DNA of 64,000 bases from Alitta virens (Eukaryota > Annelida > Polychaeta > Phyllodocida > Nereididae). Shown one piece after another: positions 24,201 to 32,403 of the stretch (within the stretch, counting starts at the first letter, position 1; the number at the start of each line of letters is the position of its first letter). The translations under genes were made by a program, and so were the position numbers. The notes beneath the pieces are model-generated. The model saw nothing but the letters and a program-made list of their open reading frames with translations, did no database searches and was not told the DNA's origin. The stretch spans positions 34,779,185-34,843,184 of the forward strand of contig OW028578.1 of assembly GCA_932294295.1 (NCBI GenBank). The letters are read 5' to 3'.

Positions 24201-25161
24201 CCTAGTCTGACAAACTACCTCACCGCGTCCTTGCAAATGACAGCAATATTTCGGTCTAATACATGGCCAATTGTGCCATGTGCGTTTTTGCCTCTTTATA
24301 ATTAGCTAAAAACCATGCGTTTTCCATGCGTTTATCCTTCTCATGGAAAATGCACAAGGCACATTTGGCCATGTACTATCCATTAGAAATATATAATATG
24401 TGATGATGTATACTCGTATACAGGTACGCGTGTGAGCGTCAGATAATATCATGTCGGAATCTCCGAACAATATTGTTGGAAAATAAAAATATCACTAGAA
24501 GTCTGATTTGAATTGAATTTGAATTGGATGTTTAATCAAAGTAGGTAGACACCAGAAAATTCAGAGGCCTGTATTATTTGTATAAGTCTGATTAATCTTT
24601 GAGGATATATGTTGTATGCATACTTTTTTGCTTGGTATCACTTGCGAAGTGAAGACTTTGTGTTCCGCTGCTTGTTGGCCAGTACTGCATTCCAGTATAA
24701 TATCATCAAATTCTTTAATTTTTTTTTGCAGGAGATATGGTAACCAGGCAAGAGACCCTTTATGCTTATTCACCAACAGTCGACCGGAGTCTGAAGTCAC
24801 GGATTTTTACGGTGAAGCGGCACCGTTTACGCCGGGCGGGTTCGCCAAGATGAAACCCGCCGACCCGCGCGCTTCTATGCTGGGAAATATAGACGCAAGA
24901 CAAACGACTATCATAGACTATGGCTGTAAGCAGACTACTCCTCACACGGAAATTTCTGCTGAAATTCCCCGTAAACTTGTCGCCCATGCCCACTTGGATG
25001 GTAGCTGCATCCGATCGGCGAGTCTCGGACACACTCGATCGCACGTTTACGAGAGTCCGAAAGTCATGAGAGGACACGGAAATCCGTTGGACTTACCACC
25101 TGTTTATCATGACTTAGATCCAGAAAAAGAAGCTGAAAAAACTGTGCAGTTCTCAGACTGA
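3404..25161 (+). CDS. SUEL lectin-CUB-CCP single-pass membrane protein, 5'-partial, 7 exons
   Basis: Joining 3404-3682, 4226-4365, 5287-5569, 6782-6931, 9070-9114, 22632-22719 and 24732-25161 gives one open frame of 471 residues. Every junction is GT/AG and every split codon matches in phase (1,0,1,1,1,2). Order: SUEL-type lectin (1-93), CUB (about 98-234), CCP/sushi (235-284), acidic linker (285-299), transmembrane helix (301-326) followed by RKRR, and cytoplasmic tail (331-471). N-glycosylation sequons are seen at N148 and N261. By family knowledge, SUEL lectin domains bind galactose/rhamnose-type sugars and occur in EVA-1 and latrophilin-type receptors; CUB and CCP modules mediate extracellular protein contacts. 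I infer a type I plasma-membrane receptor or adhesion protein. I do not recognise a named orthologue. The first residue is split with an upstream exon, and no convincing signal-peptide exon exists at 1-3403, so the 5' end is probably outside the window. Confidence 0.9.
3683..4225. other. Intron, 543 nt
   Basis: AT-rich and without recognisable repeats. It runs from donor GTACGT to the acceptor at 4224-4225. Confidence 0.8.
4226..4365 (+). CDS. Exon: N-terminal half of CUB domain
   Basis: The acceptor is TTGCTAG before 4226 and the donor is CAG|GTATGT after 4365. It encodes residues 94-140. C102 and C135 are the first cysteine pair of a CUB domain, with GYISTST and CPWHIQ resembling the CUB motifs in which a glycine precedes strand 1 and C-x-W-x-I follows. 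The split codon (g + tg) gives V94. The next exon continues in phase 0, directly after Q140. Confidence 0.85.
4366..5286. other. Intron, 921 nt
   Basis: It contains a short (CAGA)n run at 4378-4432 and the candidate MITE at 4507-4612. The rest is AT-rich and shows nothing else. Confidence 0.75.
4507..4612. mobile_element. Candidate hAT-like MITE with G/C-run hairpin
   Basis: The right end TTATCCGCCACTG is the complement of CAGTGGCGGATAA, a common hAT-type terminus. The left end CAGGGACGGAAGA is a weaker match. Between them a run of ten or more G and a run of about fourteen C face each other across 20 nt and can pair. No clean 8-bp target duplication is visible. Confidence 0.4.
5287..5569 (+). 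CDS. Exon: C-terminal half of CUB domain
   Basis: The acceptor is TTTGGTAG and the donor is GAAG|GTAAAT. It encodes residues 141-234. The start reads VDNGRNINFTLLDF, the strand that follows C-x-W-x-I in CUB domains, and includes the sequon NFT at N148. C178 and C196 form the second cysteine pair, and the domain closes with YHFLIKYE, the usual hydrophobic last strand. The exon is richer in GC and CpG than the flanking introns. Confidence 0.88.
5570..6781. other. Intron, 1,212 nt
   Basis: It holds a (GAAA)n tract at 5660-5875. From 5880 to 6781 I see only short unrelated open frames. Confidence 0.75.
5660..5875. repeat. (GAAA)n purine-rich tract
   Basis: GAAAGAAAGA repeats, interrupted twice by similar 15-bp segments reading GAATATAGACATTC and GCATACAGACATTC, indicate block duplication. 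Confidence 0.85.
6782..6931 (+). CDS. Exon: short CCP/sushi module
   Basis: The acceptor is TATTTTTAG and the donor is AATA|GTAAGT. The exon is 150 nt, symmetrical phase 1, and encodes residues 235-284. It has exactly four cysteines (238, 260, 271, 283), and the CCP signature TCRDGSW...GEC at 270-283 contains the invariant tryptophan W276. It is about 49 residues, shorter than the usual 55-65. A sequon NLT lies at N261. A truncated SINE-B begins about 18 nt after the donor. Confidence 0.83.
6950..7092 (+). mobile_element. SINE-B 5'-truncated copy, (ATCT)n tail type
   Basis: It starts within the core (GTGTCTATGCTGAAGCAAAT) and runs through CCCTCGATCGTGGCAAGAAC to GAGGGCTGCACT, then directly into an ATCT array. 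Truncation at the 5' end is typical of target-primed reverse transcription. Confidence 0.87.
7093..7522. repeat. (ATCT)n followed by (AGT)n array
   Basis: ATCT repeats fill 7093-7205 and about 310 bp of AGT/TAG trinucleotides fill 7210-7522, with TGC, ATA and ACA variant units. The long serine-, threonine- or leucine-only frames here are artefacts of the repeat. Confidence 0.95.
7853..8140. repeat. (ATCT)n with ATCGATCG variants
   Basis: ATCT tetranucleotides are interspersed with TATTGATCGATC blocks. It borders a repeat-K copy. Confidence 0.93.
8141..8240 (+). repeat. Repeat-K, copy 1
   Basis: TTCAAGCATGAGCCTTTCTC and the bases that follow recur at 51885-51960, and a partial internal duplicate (AAGCATTAGCCTTTCTCAAC) sits at 8142-8161. 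Origin unknown. Both copies adjoin ATCT arrays or SINE fragments. Confidence 0.7.
8436..8448 (+). promoter_or_regulatory. DR1-like motif AGGTCAGAGGTCA
   Basis: Two AGGTCA half-sites are separated by one base, the layout bound by RXR- and HNF4-type nuclear receptors. It lies in an intron of the receptor gene. Chance occurrence cannot be excluded. Confidence 0.3.
8873..8917 (-). mobile_element. SINE-B alternative-tail fragment
   Basis: GACCAGCGGCCAGG...AATGATGAGATGATAAGCT is the complement of the second SINE-B tail (TTATCATCTCATCATT...GCTGGTC) seen at 31758, 35205, 56286 and 58410. Confidence 0.6.
9070..9114 (+). CDS. 45-nt microexon: charged juxtamembrane linker
   Basis: The acceptor TTATTTTCAG and donor TTCG|GTGAGTG bound 45 nt that keep phase 1 at both ends and encode KPVERKQEEESAFPF (285-299). 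The stretch is highly charged and lies just outside the membrane helix. Because its length is a multiple of three, skipping it would keep the reading frame, so it is a candidate alternative exon. It rests on frame fit and splice sites only, with no recognised domain. Confidence 0.7.
10222..10455. repeat. (GATA)n/(GACA)n array
   Basis: GATA units grade into GACA units at the right end, ending in GACAGACAGCGCGACAGATG. Confidence 0.94.
11430..12015. repeat. Long polypyrimidine tract, (TCCTC)n core
   Basis: It begins as CCTATC-type repeats (11440-11540) and becomes almost pure C/T; 11731-11944 has no purine. The core from about 11750 to 11882 is a CTCTC/TCCTC pentamer array. Long frames on both strands are artefacts of the array. 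Confidence 0.95.
12689..12805 (-). mobile_element. SINE-B fragment, alternative-tail type
   Basis: It contains GTAATGATGAGATGATAAGC, TCCACACCGTATTACA, and CATTTACTCCATCGG...CTCAGCATGGACA, the complement of the core-plus-second-tail arrangement. The tRNA-like head is absent. Confidence 0.75.
13878..13906. other. G-rich run, possible quadruplex
   Basis: GGGAGGGGGGAGGGGGGGG has at least four runs of three or more G on the + strand. A similar run is at 10983-11001. Confidence 0.4.
14323..14630. repeat. (GATA)n/(GACA)n array with about 100-bp blocks
   Basis: Blocks containing AGACAGATAATAGATAGATA recur with small changes around 14370, 14430 and 14510. Confidence 0.93.
15305..15420 (+). mobile_element. 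SINE-B fragment
   Basis: GCGGTCCCTTGTTCTCAGTG, AGGCACGTAAAAGACCCCAC and CAACCTTCGATAGCGGC match the core and the start of the (ATCT)n-type tail. Both ends are missing. Confidence 0.8.
16098..16282. repeat. (TTGTCTTGTT)n array
   Basis: TTGTC and TTGTTT pentamers and hexamers occur in irregular order. The cysteine- and leucine-rich frames here are artefacts. Confidence 0.92.
16893..17032. repeat. (GTCT)n/CTAGCTGT array
   Basis: CTGTCTGTCTAGCTGTCTGT-type words resemble the arrays at 18413, 57390 and 62885. Confidence 0.9.
18413..18790. repeat. GACAGCTAGACAG array with higher-order units
   Basis: GACA/GCTA tetranucleotides are arranged in blocks of roughly 85-100 bp. CAGTTGTTCAGCTAGACAGA recurs near 18500, 18600 and 18685. 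Confidence 0.9.
19855..20325. repeat. CTGA/CTGG tetranucleotide array, 470 bp
   Basis: GGCTGACTGACTGGCTG words fill the region. Blocks carrying GGCTGATATCTTGGC (or CTCGGC) recur four times, near 19990, 20105, 20180 and 20225. The serine/glutamine frames on the - strand are artefacts. Confidence 0.95.
20893..21250 (-). mobile_element. SINE-B full-length copy inside a GATA array
   Basis: The body is 20914-21193. On the - strand the tRNA-like head (GGTGGTATAGTGGCAAGACG; GGGTTCAATCTC) leads to the core, then CCCTCAATAGTGGCAAGAAC, GAGGGCTGCATTTCC and an (ATCT) tail at 20893-20913. GATA repeats also continue on the head side (21205-21245). This is the best copy for defining the family. Confidence 0.93.
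22632..22719 (+). CDS. Exon: transmembrane helix
   Basis: The acceptor TTTTTCAG and donor AAAAG|GTAATA bound 88 nt. They encode G300 followed by about 26 uninterrupted hydrophobic residues (301-326) rich in I, L, V and G, including GIVLGIIVG, a run of small residues suited to helix packing. C326 and the basic stop-transfer RKRR (327-330) follow, which place the C terminus in the cytoplasm. The intron upstream is 13.5 kb. Confidence 0.9.
22720..24731. other. Intron, 2,012 nt
   Basis: It contains MITE-P copy 2 at 24260-24375. The rest is AT-rich sequence without recognisable features. Confidence 0.8.
24260..24375. mobile_element. MITE-P copy 2
   Basis: It is 116 bp with ends TACATGGCCAATTGTGCCAT and ACATTTGGCCATGTA. 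It is shorter than the other copies because part of one arm is missing. Confidence 0.85.
24732..25161 (+). CDS. Terminal exon: cytoplasmic tail with PPVY and YHDL motifs
   Basis: The acceptor is a T-rich tract ending TTTTTTGCAG, and the frame runs to TGA at 25159-25161. It encodes residues 330-471. The tail is hydrophilic, with no domain I recognise. Tyrosines occur in several short contexts (RRYG, DFYGE, IDYGC, HVYES). Near the end LPPVYHDL contains a PPxY motif (PPVY, 451-454) overlapping a YxxPhi motif (YHDL, 454-457). The last residues, EKTVQFSD, do not form a standard PDZ ligand. The exon is CpG-rich relative to its flanks, as expected for coding DNA here. Confidence 0.88.
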
Positions 25162-25323
25162 TGATCTTGAATGTATAGATGTATAATTATCAATCATAAT
25201 TTTATGGAATATTCGGTTTACTTTATGAGTGTGCAAACTGCAATCAATCTCTTGCAAAGACATTGTATCATACACAAAATGGACTTTCAATATTTTCTTA
25301 ATATGCCAATATGTAATCTACCA

Positions 25324-25409
25324 TGTGACTCTACACTGTGACTCTACACTGTGACTCTACAATGTGACTCTACAATGTGACTCTACAATGTGACTCCACA
25401 ATGTGACTG
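25324..25409 (+). repeat. 13-bp tandem repeat in the 3' UTR
   Basis: About six copies of a 13-bp unit (TGTGACTCTACAA with A/C at the last base) lie head to tail, 160-250 nt after the stop codon and before the first AATAAA. The last copies carry single changes. The first two units end in C and the others in A. Confidence 0.9.
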
Positions 25410-25534
25410 TTGTTTATAAGACTACCAAATGGCAGATCGTACTGAACTGCAATTGGCATTAAATTGACTTAACGTCAAAATATTCGGAATCTTTAAAATT
25501 TCAATGGAATGAAAACACAATGGATTAATATCGC

Positions 25535-25540
25535 AATAAA
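25535..25540 (+). terminator. Candidate polyadenylation signal AATAAA
   Basis: This is the first AATAAA downstream of the stop codon of the lectin-CUB gene, in an AT-rich context with T-rich sequence about 20 nt beyond it. Confidence 0.45.
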
Positions 25541-25560
25541 TCTCACATTTATTGATGATT

Positions 25561-26327
25561 TTTGCCATTGGATTTCAAGTTATGATTAAATCACAAAGGG
25601 AAATTTGCATAAATAAGGTGTAAATATGATGACTTAAATATGAATGCATTTGATTAAATGCTCGATTGTCAATTGTCAATTGTACATGGCCAATTGTGCC
25701 ACATGTTTTTTCCTTGAGAAGGATAAATGCATGGAAAACGTATGGTTTTCAGCTAATTAAGGAATTCAGCTAATTAGCTAATAAGGAAAAAAGCTGTGCG
25801 TTTTCCATGCGTTTATCAAAACGCATGGAAAATGTACGTGGCACATTTGGCTATGTATACATATAGAATGGGATGGATGAATAACTGAATCAATATTGAA
25901 GTCAATAGAACAATCCAATACAATATGGCCGTGTAAATATGAATAATAGATATGCTGATTCAATTTCAGTTTGTTTTACACGTTGAACAATAAGTGTATG
26001 TCATATAATTATAGACTTTATTCGTATAAAACAAACAGTATAAATAAAATATCGTTTTTGTTTATTCAGCAAATACGAATTAATTTTCACTGAAGTTATC
26101 GGTATAATAATACGTATTAATATGTCTAGATGTTTTCGACTTAATTTTTATATGGACACAATTTTATTCGGATGAAGACTAAACATGCTGATATTATGTT
26201 TTTAAATGCATTTTAATTGGAAAATTCATTTATGCCAAGAAACAAATAGATCAATTCACTTTCAAATAAGCCTAAATGATGTAAAAAAGGATGATTTCGA
26301 TCAAATCATTTTGAAAAATCTCAATAA
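25561..26327. other. AT-rich flank of the gene's 3' end
   Basis: No gene is visible. It contains MITE-P copy 3. Confidence 0.5.
25683..25857. mobile_element. MITE-P copy 3, rearranged centre
   Basis: Ends are TACATGGCCAATTGTGCCAC and GTGGCACATTTGGCTATGTA. The centre is longer than in other copies (CAGCTAATTAAGGAATTC...TAGCTAATAAGG), with a short internal duplication. It lies 521 nt past the stop codon. Confidence 0.85.
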
Positions 26328-26471
26328 TACATGGCCAAATGTGCCACGTGCGTTTTCCATGCGAAGGATAAACGCATGGAAAACGCATCGTTTTTGCTTA
26401 ATTAAATTGAGGTGAAAACCATGCGTTTTCCATGCGTTCATCCCAACACACGTGGCACATTTGGCCATGTA
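26328..26471. mobile_element. MITE-P copy 4
   Basis: Ends are TACATGGCCAAATGTGCCAC and GTGGCACATTTGGCCATGTA, perfect complements over 20 bp, and the arms stay complementary to near the centre. Confidence 0.9.
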
Positions 26472-27218
26472 TGTTGCCAAAATATATGGTCAGTAGTGCG
26501 GTGAACATTCCTTTAGAAAAGGCATGAAAATGATAATTTCAATAGTCTGGAGCAATTTGTATAGCGCATCTATATTTTGGCAAAACGGGAAGTGTTCCAA
26601 ATAGCTGAATATATTAACCAAACAAATATTTCTTTGCGGTCTTGCGATGATGAAATATTAATCAGCCTGTTGGCAGTTTGGTTTTAAATGCAGTACAATA
26701 GCAGTCCATTTTGTTGTTGATTTTATAATCAATCCACGGCATGACATGAATGCAAAGTGGACTAAATATATTAATCAAAGTTTGCGTGTATTATGTGAAA
26801 ATACTTATGCATAATTGAGTCATAATTATGTCAATATTATTGACAATATCTCATGAAATATTTCATGATAAACACATTTTTGTGTGCTGTGGTGATAATT
26901 GCAAATATATGAACTGTATGTGAACTGAATTACAGTGAGATATTTGAACTGAATGAACAGTGAAGACTATTGAAGGTTATTGAAGGTTATTTTCGCCTCT
27001 ACCTGTGTCTTATAAATGTATTTGATAACCTATTATAATGCCTTGCTTGCGTCACTGTTTCTTGGTATATGTTGTGCCTCTAATGTGGATGTTTCTATAA
27101 TTCTGCAATATGCTGTATTTCATGTTACTTCATGATTCGATGAAATAAACTAATTTTATAGAATATGTCTTCTGTTGATTTCGTAGTATGGAGTGAATAC
27201 AACAATGCTATTGATCTG
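26472..27218. other. Non-coding, no features seen
   Basis: AT-rich. AATAAA at 27144-27149 could be a distal polyadenylation signal. Confidence 0.4.
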
Positions 27219-27455
27219 ACAGATGATAAAACTTGGAGTCCACACCATGTTACACATTTACTCCATGGATGGGGTATTTTACTTGCTTCAGCATAGACAC
27301 CGAGTACAAGACGCCTCCGAGTTAACATCTCATGCGATCGACATGCAGCTAGGATGTAGCTCATGAAGAGTGCCTGAGGTATGAATCGAACCCGGGACCT
27401 TCAGCAGAACTGACCAATATGGGATTAGCGGATGCCTTAACCATTAGTCCACCCA
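27219..27455 (-). mobile_element. SINE-B copy with head, alternative-tail type
   Basis: The head retains the B box (GGGTTCGATTCA on the - strand). The core includes GAGATGTTAACTCGGAGGCG and GTAAAATACCCCATCCATGG, and CATGGTGTGGACTCCAAG leads into a short TTATCATCT. The second tail is truncated at this copy. Confidence 0.85.
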
Positions 27456-27462
27456 TGCAAGC

Positions 27463-27515
27463 ATTATCATCTCATCATGACGTCTGTTTATTTCAGCTGA
27501 TCAAATCTAGACGTA
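27463..27515 (+). mobile_element. SINE-B alternative-tail fragment
   Basis: ATTATCATCTCATCATGACG and TTTCAGCTGATCA match the second SINE-B tail in the + orientation, next to the - strand copy. Confidence 0.5.
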
Positions 27516-29736
27516 ACTCCGACGAAATAAAAATGTAAAACTTGTACAAATCAGGATCCAGGAAATAATTAAATTAATTGTAGCTGTGTGTAACTTTTTA
27601 TTTATAATTTAATAGTTATTTTATATTAGTTACCAATGATTTATCAAGTAGCTCAAACTCTTCATGCATGGCTAGGTTTATTACAATACCAACATTTCCG
27701 GTTCCGCAAATATATGCATAAATTACCATCACTTGACGCACCATATCTAATACCTAATCTATTGCAAAATGATAATTTCGTGGTATGCCCAATATGGAAA
27801 TATCCCATATAGTTATGCGTGACAATGTTGTATTATGAGAGACATTCGCATGCTCCAAATCAATTTGGTTTATTTGATATAAGTTAGTTTTATGAATCCA
27901 TAATTACAAATATTAAGGTAATCACTCATGTGAGATAGTTGACATTTATGCAGTTAATTACATTTTACCATGACATCATATATAAAAGGTCTGGTAATGT
28001 GTGGATAGTTATACACAATACTAATTATATAAAAAAAATGATAATAATAAATAAAAAGAGTTTAAAATTCATCCATCTAGAGTAAATTGCACCTATTCAA
28101 ACCCCAATTTTCGTTCATAGCATATTACTTATTAATATGCAAAATATTACATAATATTTAGTATATTGCTCACGAAAAGATAAGAGTGTTAAAATAATAA
28201 GTTTGTGTATAATTATATATAAAATAATGATATCATTAGCTTTTTTTCTAAAAACATTTGACAAAAATCATCTCAATCACAGAGTTCATTGACCTGTTTA
28301 CCAATTCGCATATATCTGATAGCAATGTTTTACCTGTTTTAATGAGCACCCAGGACTCACATCACAGTAGCTTACATGTGTTTAAGATTCTAATACAACC
28401 TTCTATTGTTAAACATTACAAATATTCCATAATTTGTAAGATGTTTAAATATTGTAACTAGTGGCCTCATGATATTTACATTTATTTTGATTTATACTTA
28501 ATAAATAAATAATAATGTTTTTGTGTCCATGCATAGCTGTGGGTAGCTACAGTCGAATGTATATCACGAGTATATTGGAAAGTGCAATTAGAAATATGTC
28601 CCTGTTCATGCATGAGTCTTTCTCATGTCAGTAACACAAAACATGAAATTAACAACTGCAATCAAAACAGCATGTTTCAAACAATGAACATGCATAGGTC
28701 TATTAATGAAATCATTTCTTCAAATCCAATCTTCTAAATCAAAAATCTCTTTAATGAATAATTTAGTAACTGGCCATAAAGGCTGTTTGCAATTCTCTTT
28801 GTGTATATTCATTCGAAAGCTCAATTCACCAACCCCCACACAGAAACAACATTCAAATCAGATGATTTGCTCAGCCATTTAAAAGCGTCTGCTGGCATTT
28901 CTTTGTGCCTCATTTCTTCAGTTTGCCTTTTTATTGCTCAGCTTTTCAATCATTTTAGATTAAATTACTCCAAACCTCATTGATGTTTCAAACCCCAACA
29001 TGTTGTTAGGCCGCCATCACGAATAGACACGAATTATCCCGAAGATTTGCGAAAAGACCCGAAGGCCTCATCACGTGATCATGACGTCATCACCGGAGAC
29101 AAATGGCCCCTGCTTTTTGCCGTTGTTTAAACCTCTTTAATCTGTGGCTCGAATTTATTCCTCACGTAAATTTAAAAGCAATTTGAAACAATTCGTGATT
29201 TGCGAGTTAAGATGGATTGCTGGGTTTCCATTGTGATGTACACTGCTTGGAAGAGAGCTGTTTTCGATTCTAAAATGATGAACGACACCATTGTTGTTTA
29301 CCGGAGTGAATCTTAGTACAACATAGAATTTTGTGGGATGAGGGAAAAGTATATCGGCCGAGGCCATAATTTTTCCTTCATCCCACAAAACGCGATGTTG
29401 GACTATACGCATCATCCACCATTGCTCATATTATCGACTTCTCGGACAGCATATACTGCTGCCATCCAATATAGACTGCCATCCAATATGCTTAGCTACA
29501 GTCCAATATACACTGCTGCTGTACAACATACACCCGTGCTGGATGGCAATGAAGCATACTGATTCGCTCACTTCAGCCGAGTGGAGAATATATCATATGT
29601 ATATTGATTAGTAAATAAACTTGGATTCTTGAATTTGTTGTAATTTACAATTGATAACAACTTTTTAAAAATTTTGTTTGGAGAACTCTGCCATGTCATA
29701 AGGTCAAATAATAACAATTATTATACTCCTTTTTAG
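27516..29736. other. AT-rich intergenic sequence
   Basis: No gene is recognised. The stretch 29000-29150 is somewhat richer in CpG and contains ATGACGTCATCACCGG. Sequence at 29338-29560 loosely resembles 54645-54870. Confidence 0.45.
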
Positions 29737-29940
29737 CGTGGCAGCCATTTTTGCATTTATGCCTCATTGACCTCTTTTAGATTACGTCATATATTATGAC
29801 ATCATTACTTCTCCATTGTTCTTGCACTCTGTGACCTCACCATGGCCATTGTCTACTGATAACGTCACAATACTATATCAGAGTTCAAAGAGAGGTCAAT
29901 GAGGCAAAAATACCAACATGGCTGCCGTGTGAACAGGGTG
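29737..29940 (+). mobile_element. MITE-Q copy 1
   Basis: The inverted termini, based on GGCAGCCATGTTGGCATTTT and TGCCTCATTGACCTCTTT, pair with GAGGTCAATGAGGCAAAAAT...ATGGCTGCCG at the other end. The interior is TTACGTCATATATTATGACA...CTCACCATGGCCATTGTCTA. The copy at 46674 has the interior in reverse orientation. Confidence 0.85.
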
Positions 29941-30539
29941 ATACATGTGTCTTTCACAACACGATTTGCACCCATTATCCGAGCATCACAAAGGCTGGAG
30001 TTACGAATTATCTCAGCTTACGTAAATTCTTGGACATGTATTCGAGTCTGAACAGTGATCATTACCAGTAGCTAGGGGGCATCCCAATATGGCGACTGCG
30101 TGTGTTGACAGATTTTGATGATTTTGTGAGCTTATTTTCGGCCTGTCAGTCATTCTTCCCAGAGTTCATTTGGTAATGGGTCGACTGGCTTCTAGCTGCC
30201 AGGTTCAAAGTAAAACATGCAACACTCCGCCTCTAGTCACTTTTTATCCCCAACCATCTGTCATAAGTGACATTACGTCATGAGATCATACAATAACACC
30301 ATAGGCTTTGAGTCCACACCAATTACTTGACAATATCAAAAGAGTATTGTAGAGGTGTTTATTACTGGCGCAGGTGGTATGGAGTGATACTGCAAATGCA
30401 TTAGCTATGGGTTCGAAACTTTTAGATGCTAAATGCAATTAGGGTCATGTGAATTATGCTTGTAGCTACTGAGTGCAATTATAGAATATTTATATATGAT
30501 TGATATCAGATATTTGTTCTACGCCTTTCCCTTTATGTA
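29941..30539. other. Non-coding, no features seen
   Basis: No shared repeat or open frame of note. Confidence 0.45.
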
Positions 30540-30572
<33 letters not shown>

Positions 30573-30734
30573 GAGAAAGAAAGCAAGTAAGTAAGCAAGT
30601 AAGTATGCAAGTCAGTCAGGAAGTAAGTAAGTGAGTAAGTAAGTGAGAAAGAAAGTAAGTAGGTAAGTATGTGAGAAAATTAGTTGGTTAGTTGGTTTGT
30701 CTGTTTGTCTGTTTGTTTGTCTGTTTGTTTGTTA
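30540..30734. repeat. (AAGT)n then (GTTT)(GTCT) array
   Basis: AAGT/AAGC/GAGT units (30540-30680) pass into GTTTGTCTGTTTGTTT. They are contiguous with the CTAGCCTAGC minisatellite. Confidence 0.9.
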
Positions 30735-31115
30735 GTCTAGCTTTCAGTCTAGCCTAGCCTTCAGCCTAGCTTTCAGCCTAGCCTAGCTTTCAGCCTAGCC
30801 TAGCTTTCAGCCTAGCCTTCAGCCTAGCCTAGCTTTCAGCCTAGCTTTCAGTCTAGCCTAGCTTTCAGCCTAGCCTAGCTTTCAGCCTAGCTTTCAGTCT
30901 AGCCTAGCTTTCAGCCTAGCCTAGCTTTCAGTCTAGCCTAGCTTTCAGCCTAGCTTTCAGTCTAGCCTAGCTTTCAGCCTAGCCTAGCTTTCAGCCTAGC
31001 TTTCAGCCTAGCCTAGCTTTCAGTCTAGCCTACCTTTCAGCCTAGCCTAGCTTTCAGCATAGCTTTCAGTCTAGCCTAGCTGTCAGTCTAGCCTAGCATT
31101 CAGTCTAGCTTTCAG
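30735..31115. repeat. CTAGCCTAGCTTTCAGC minisatellite
   Basis: Roughly 25 units are present in two lengths, 17 bp (CTAGCCTAGCTTTCAGC) and 11-12 bp (CTAGCTTTCAGT). They alternate in a repeating pattern, so higher-order units have been copied. Confidence 0.95.
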
Positions 31116-31187
31116 ACTGTTTGTTAGTTTGTTTGTTAGTTAGTAAGTTAGCTAGTTAGTTATTTAATTATTTAGTTATTTAGTTAT

Positions 31188-31250
<63 letters not shown>

Positions 31251-31255
31251 GTTTG
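31116..31255. repeat. (TTAG)n array
   Basis: TTAGTTAG repeats with TTTAG variants directly follow the minisatellite. Orientation and length do not suggest telomeric DNA. Confidence 0.93.
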
Positions 31256-31757
31256 TTTTTTGATTGTTTTTTCACAATTCATCCCCAAAGTGCTACTGAT
31301 CGCAATTGCAATTATATAATGTCTGGCCCTGCCAAGTTGATAATGGATTCCTTAGGTATTCATGGTGCATGACTTGATATGAAGCACTGAAGAAGCCCCG
31401 ATTTGGCAAAGTACAGGGGCATCTCCCATATCAAAAGGCATTTGTTAAATATATCAAGCCGTTATCATCTTGTTCAGTGGTTCACACGGGTTGAATAAAT
31501 ACAGCGGAAAAGCATAGTTAGTTCAGGTGATTATCAAGAACATCTCACAATTTTAGAATAGTGATCTATAACCTTTAGTGGTATTTGGGTAGATCGATGT
31601 TTTATCTTTTTTTTTTAATTTCATTAATTAATTAATTATTATTCTTAGCTTTATTTGACCATCTTTTAAAAAAAGGCAAGGTTAAATCTCTTTTAAGAAT
31701 TCTCCTTATTTATTTTTATTTTTGGATATTTTTCAGTCCTGCAGACTAATGTCAAAA
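31256..31757. other. Non-coding, no features seen
   Basis: No exon or shared repeat is recognised. Confidence 0.45.
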
Positions 31758-31908
31758 GGCTCAGTCAGCTTTTATGACCAGCTGCAGACAGATATAATGA
31801 TGAGATGATAAGGCTTGGCATCCACACCGAGTTACACATTCACCCTATGGGTGAGTCTTCTACTTGCCTCAGCATAGACACCAAGTACAAAGGACAATCA
31901 ATGTAACT
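31758..31908 (-). mobile_element. SINE-B headless copy, alternative-tail type
   Basis: AGTCAGCTTTTATGACCAGC, ATAATGATGAGATGATAAGG, and CTTGCCTCAGCATAGACACC identify the second tail and the core. The tRNA-like head is missing. Confidence 0.85.
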
Positions 31909-32195
31909 ATTGTTATATGCAAGTTAATTCTACTTGACCTGAGATAGTTTTACACTTTCTACCACAGCTCTCTGAGGACTATTTCTTTGACACATTCCCA
32001 AATTTCACCCCTCCAGCTTTTTAATTCGATACCAAGACGTGAGAATGCATGAACTATTTTATTAACGCTTGGTGTATTCACTCACGCCTCAGGGAACTAT
32101 TTGCAAGTGCGGATGAGCAATATGCACAAGTGTGCTAAGGCATACAATCATTGTTAAAGTACACGGAAGAAATATTTAAAAAAGAATAACGAAAC

Positions 32196-32367
32196 TCTAT
32201 CTATCTATATAACTATTTATTTACCTATCTGTCTATCTCCTTATCTAATCTATCTAATCTATCTATCTATCTGTCTATCTATCTGTCTGTCTATCTATCT
32301 ATCTATGTACCTATCTGTCTATCTCCTTATCTAATCTATCTAATCTATCTATCTATCTATCTATCTA

Positions 32368-32403
<36 letters not shown>

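Larger units (their letters stand above)
25162..25560 (+). other. Probable 3' UTR of the lectin-CUB gene
   Basis: AT-rich sequence follows the TGA. The first AATAAA is at 25535-25540, 374 nt after the stop, and is the likeliest polyadenylation signal. A second AATAAA at 27144-27149 would give a much longer UTR containing MITE-P copies. No transcript evidence is available here. Confidence 0.45.

Noticed and set aside
31116..31255. Telomere-like repeat
   Set aside because: The unit is TTAG, not TTAGGG, and it merges with other tetranucleotide arrays.
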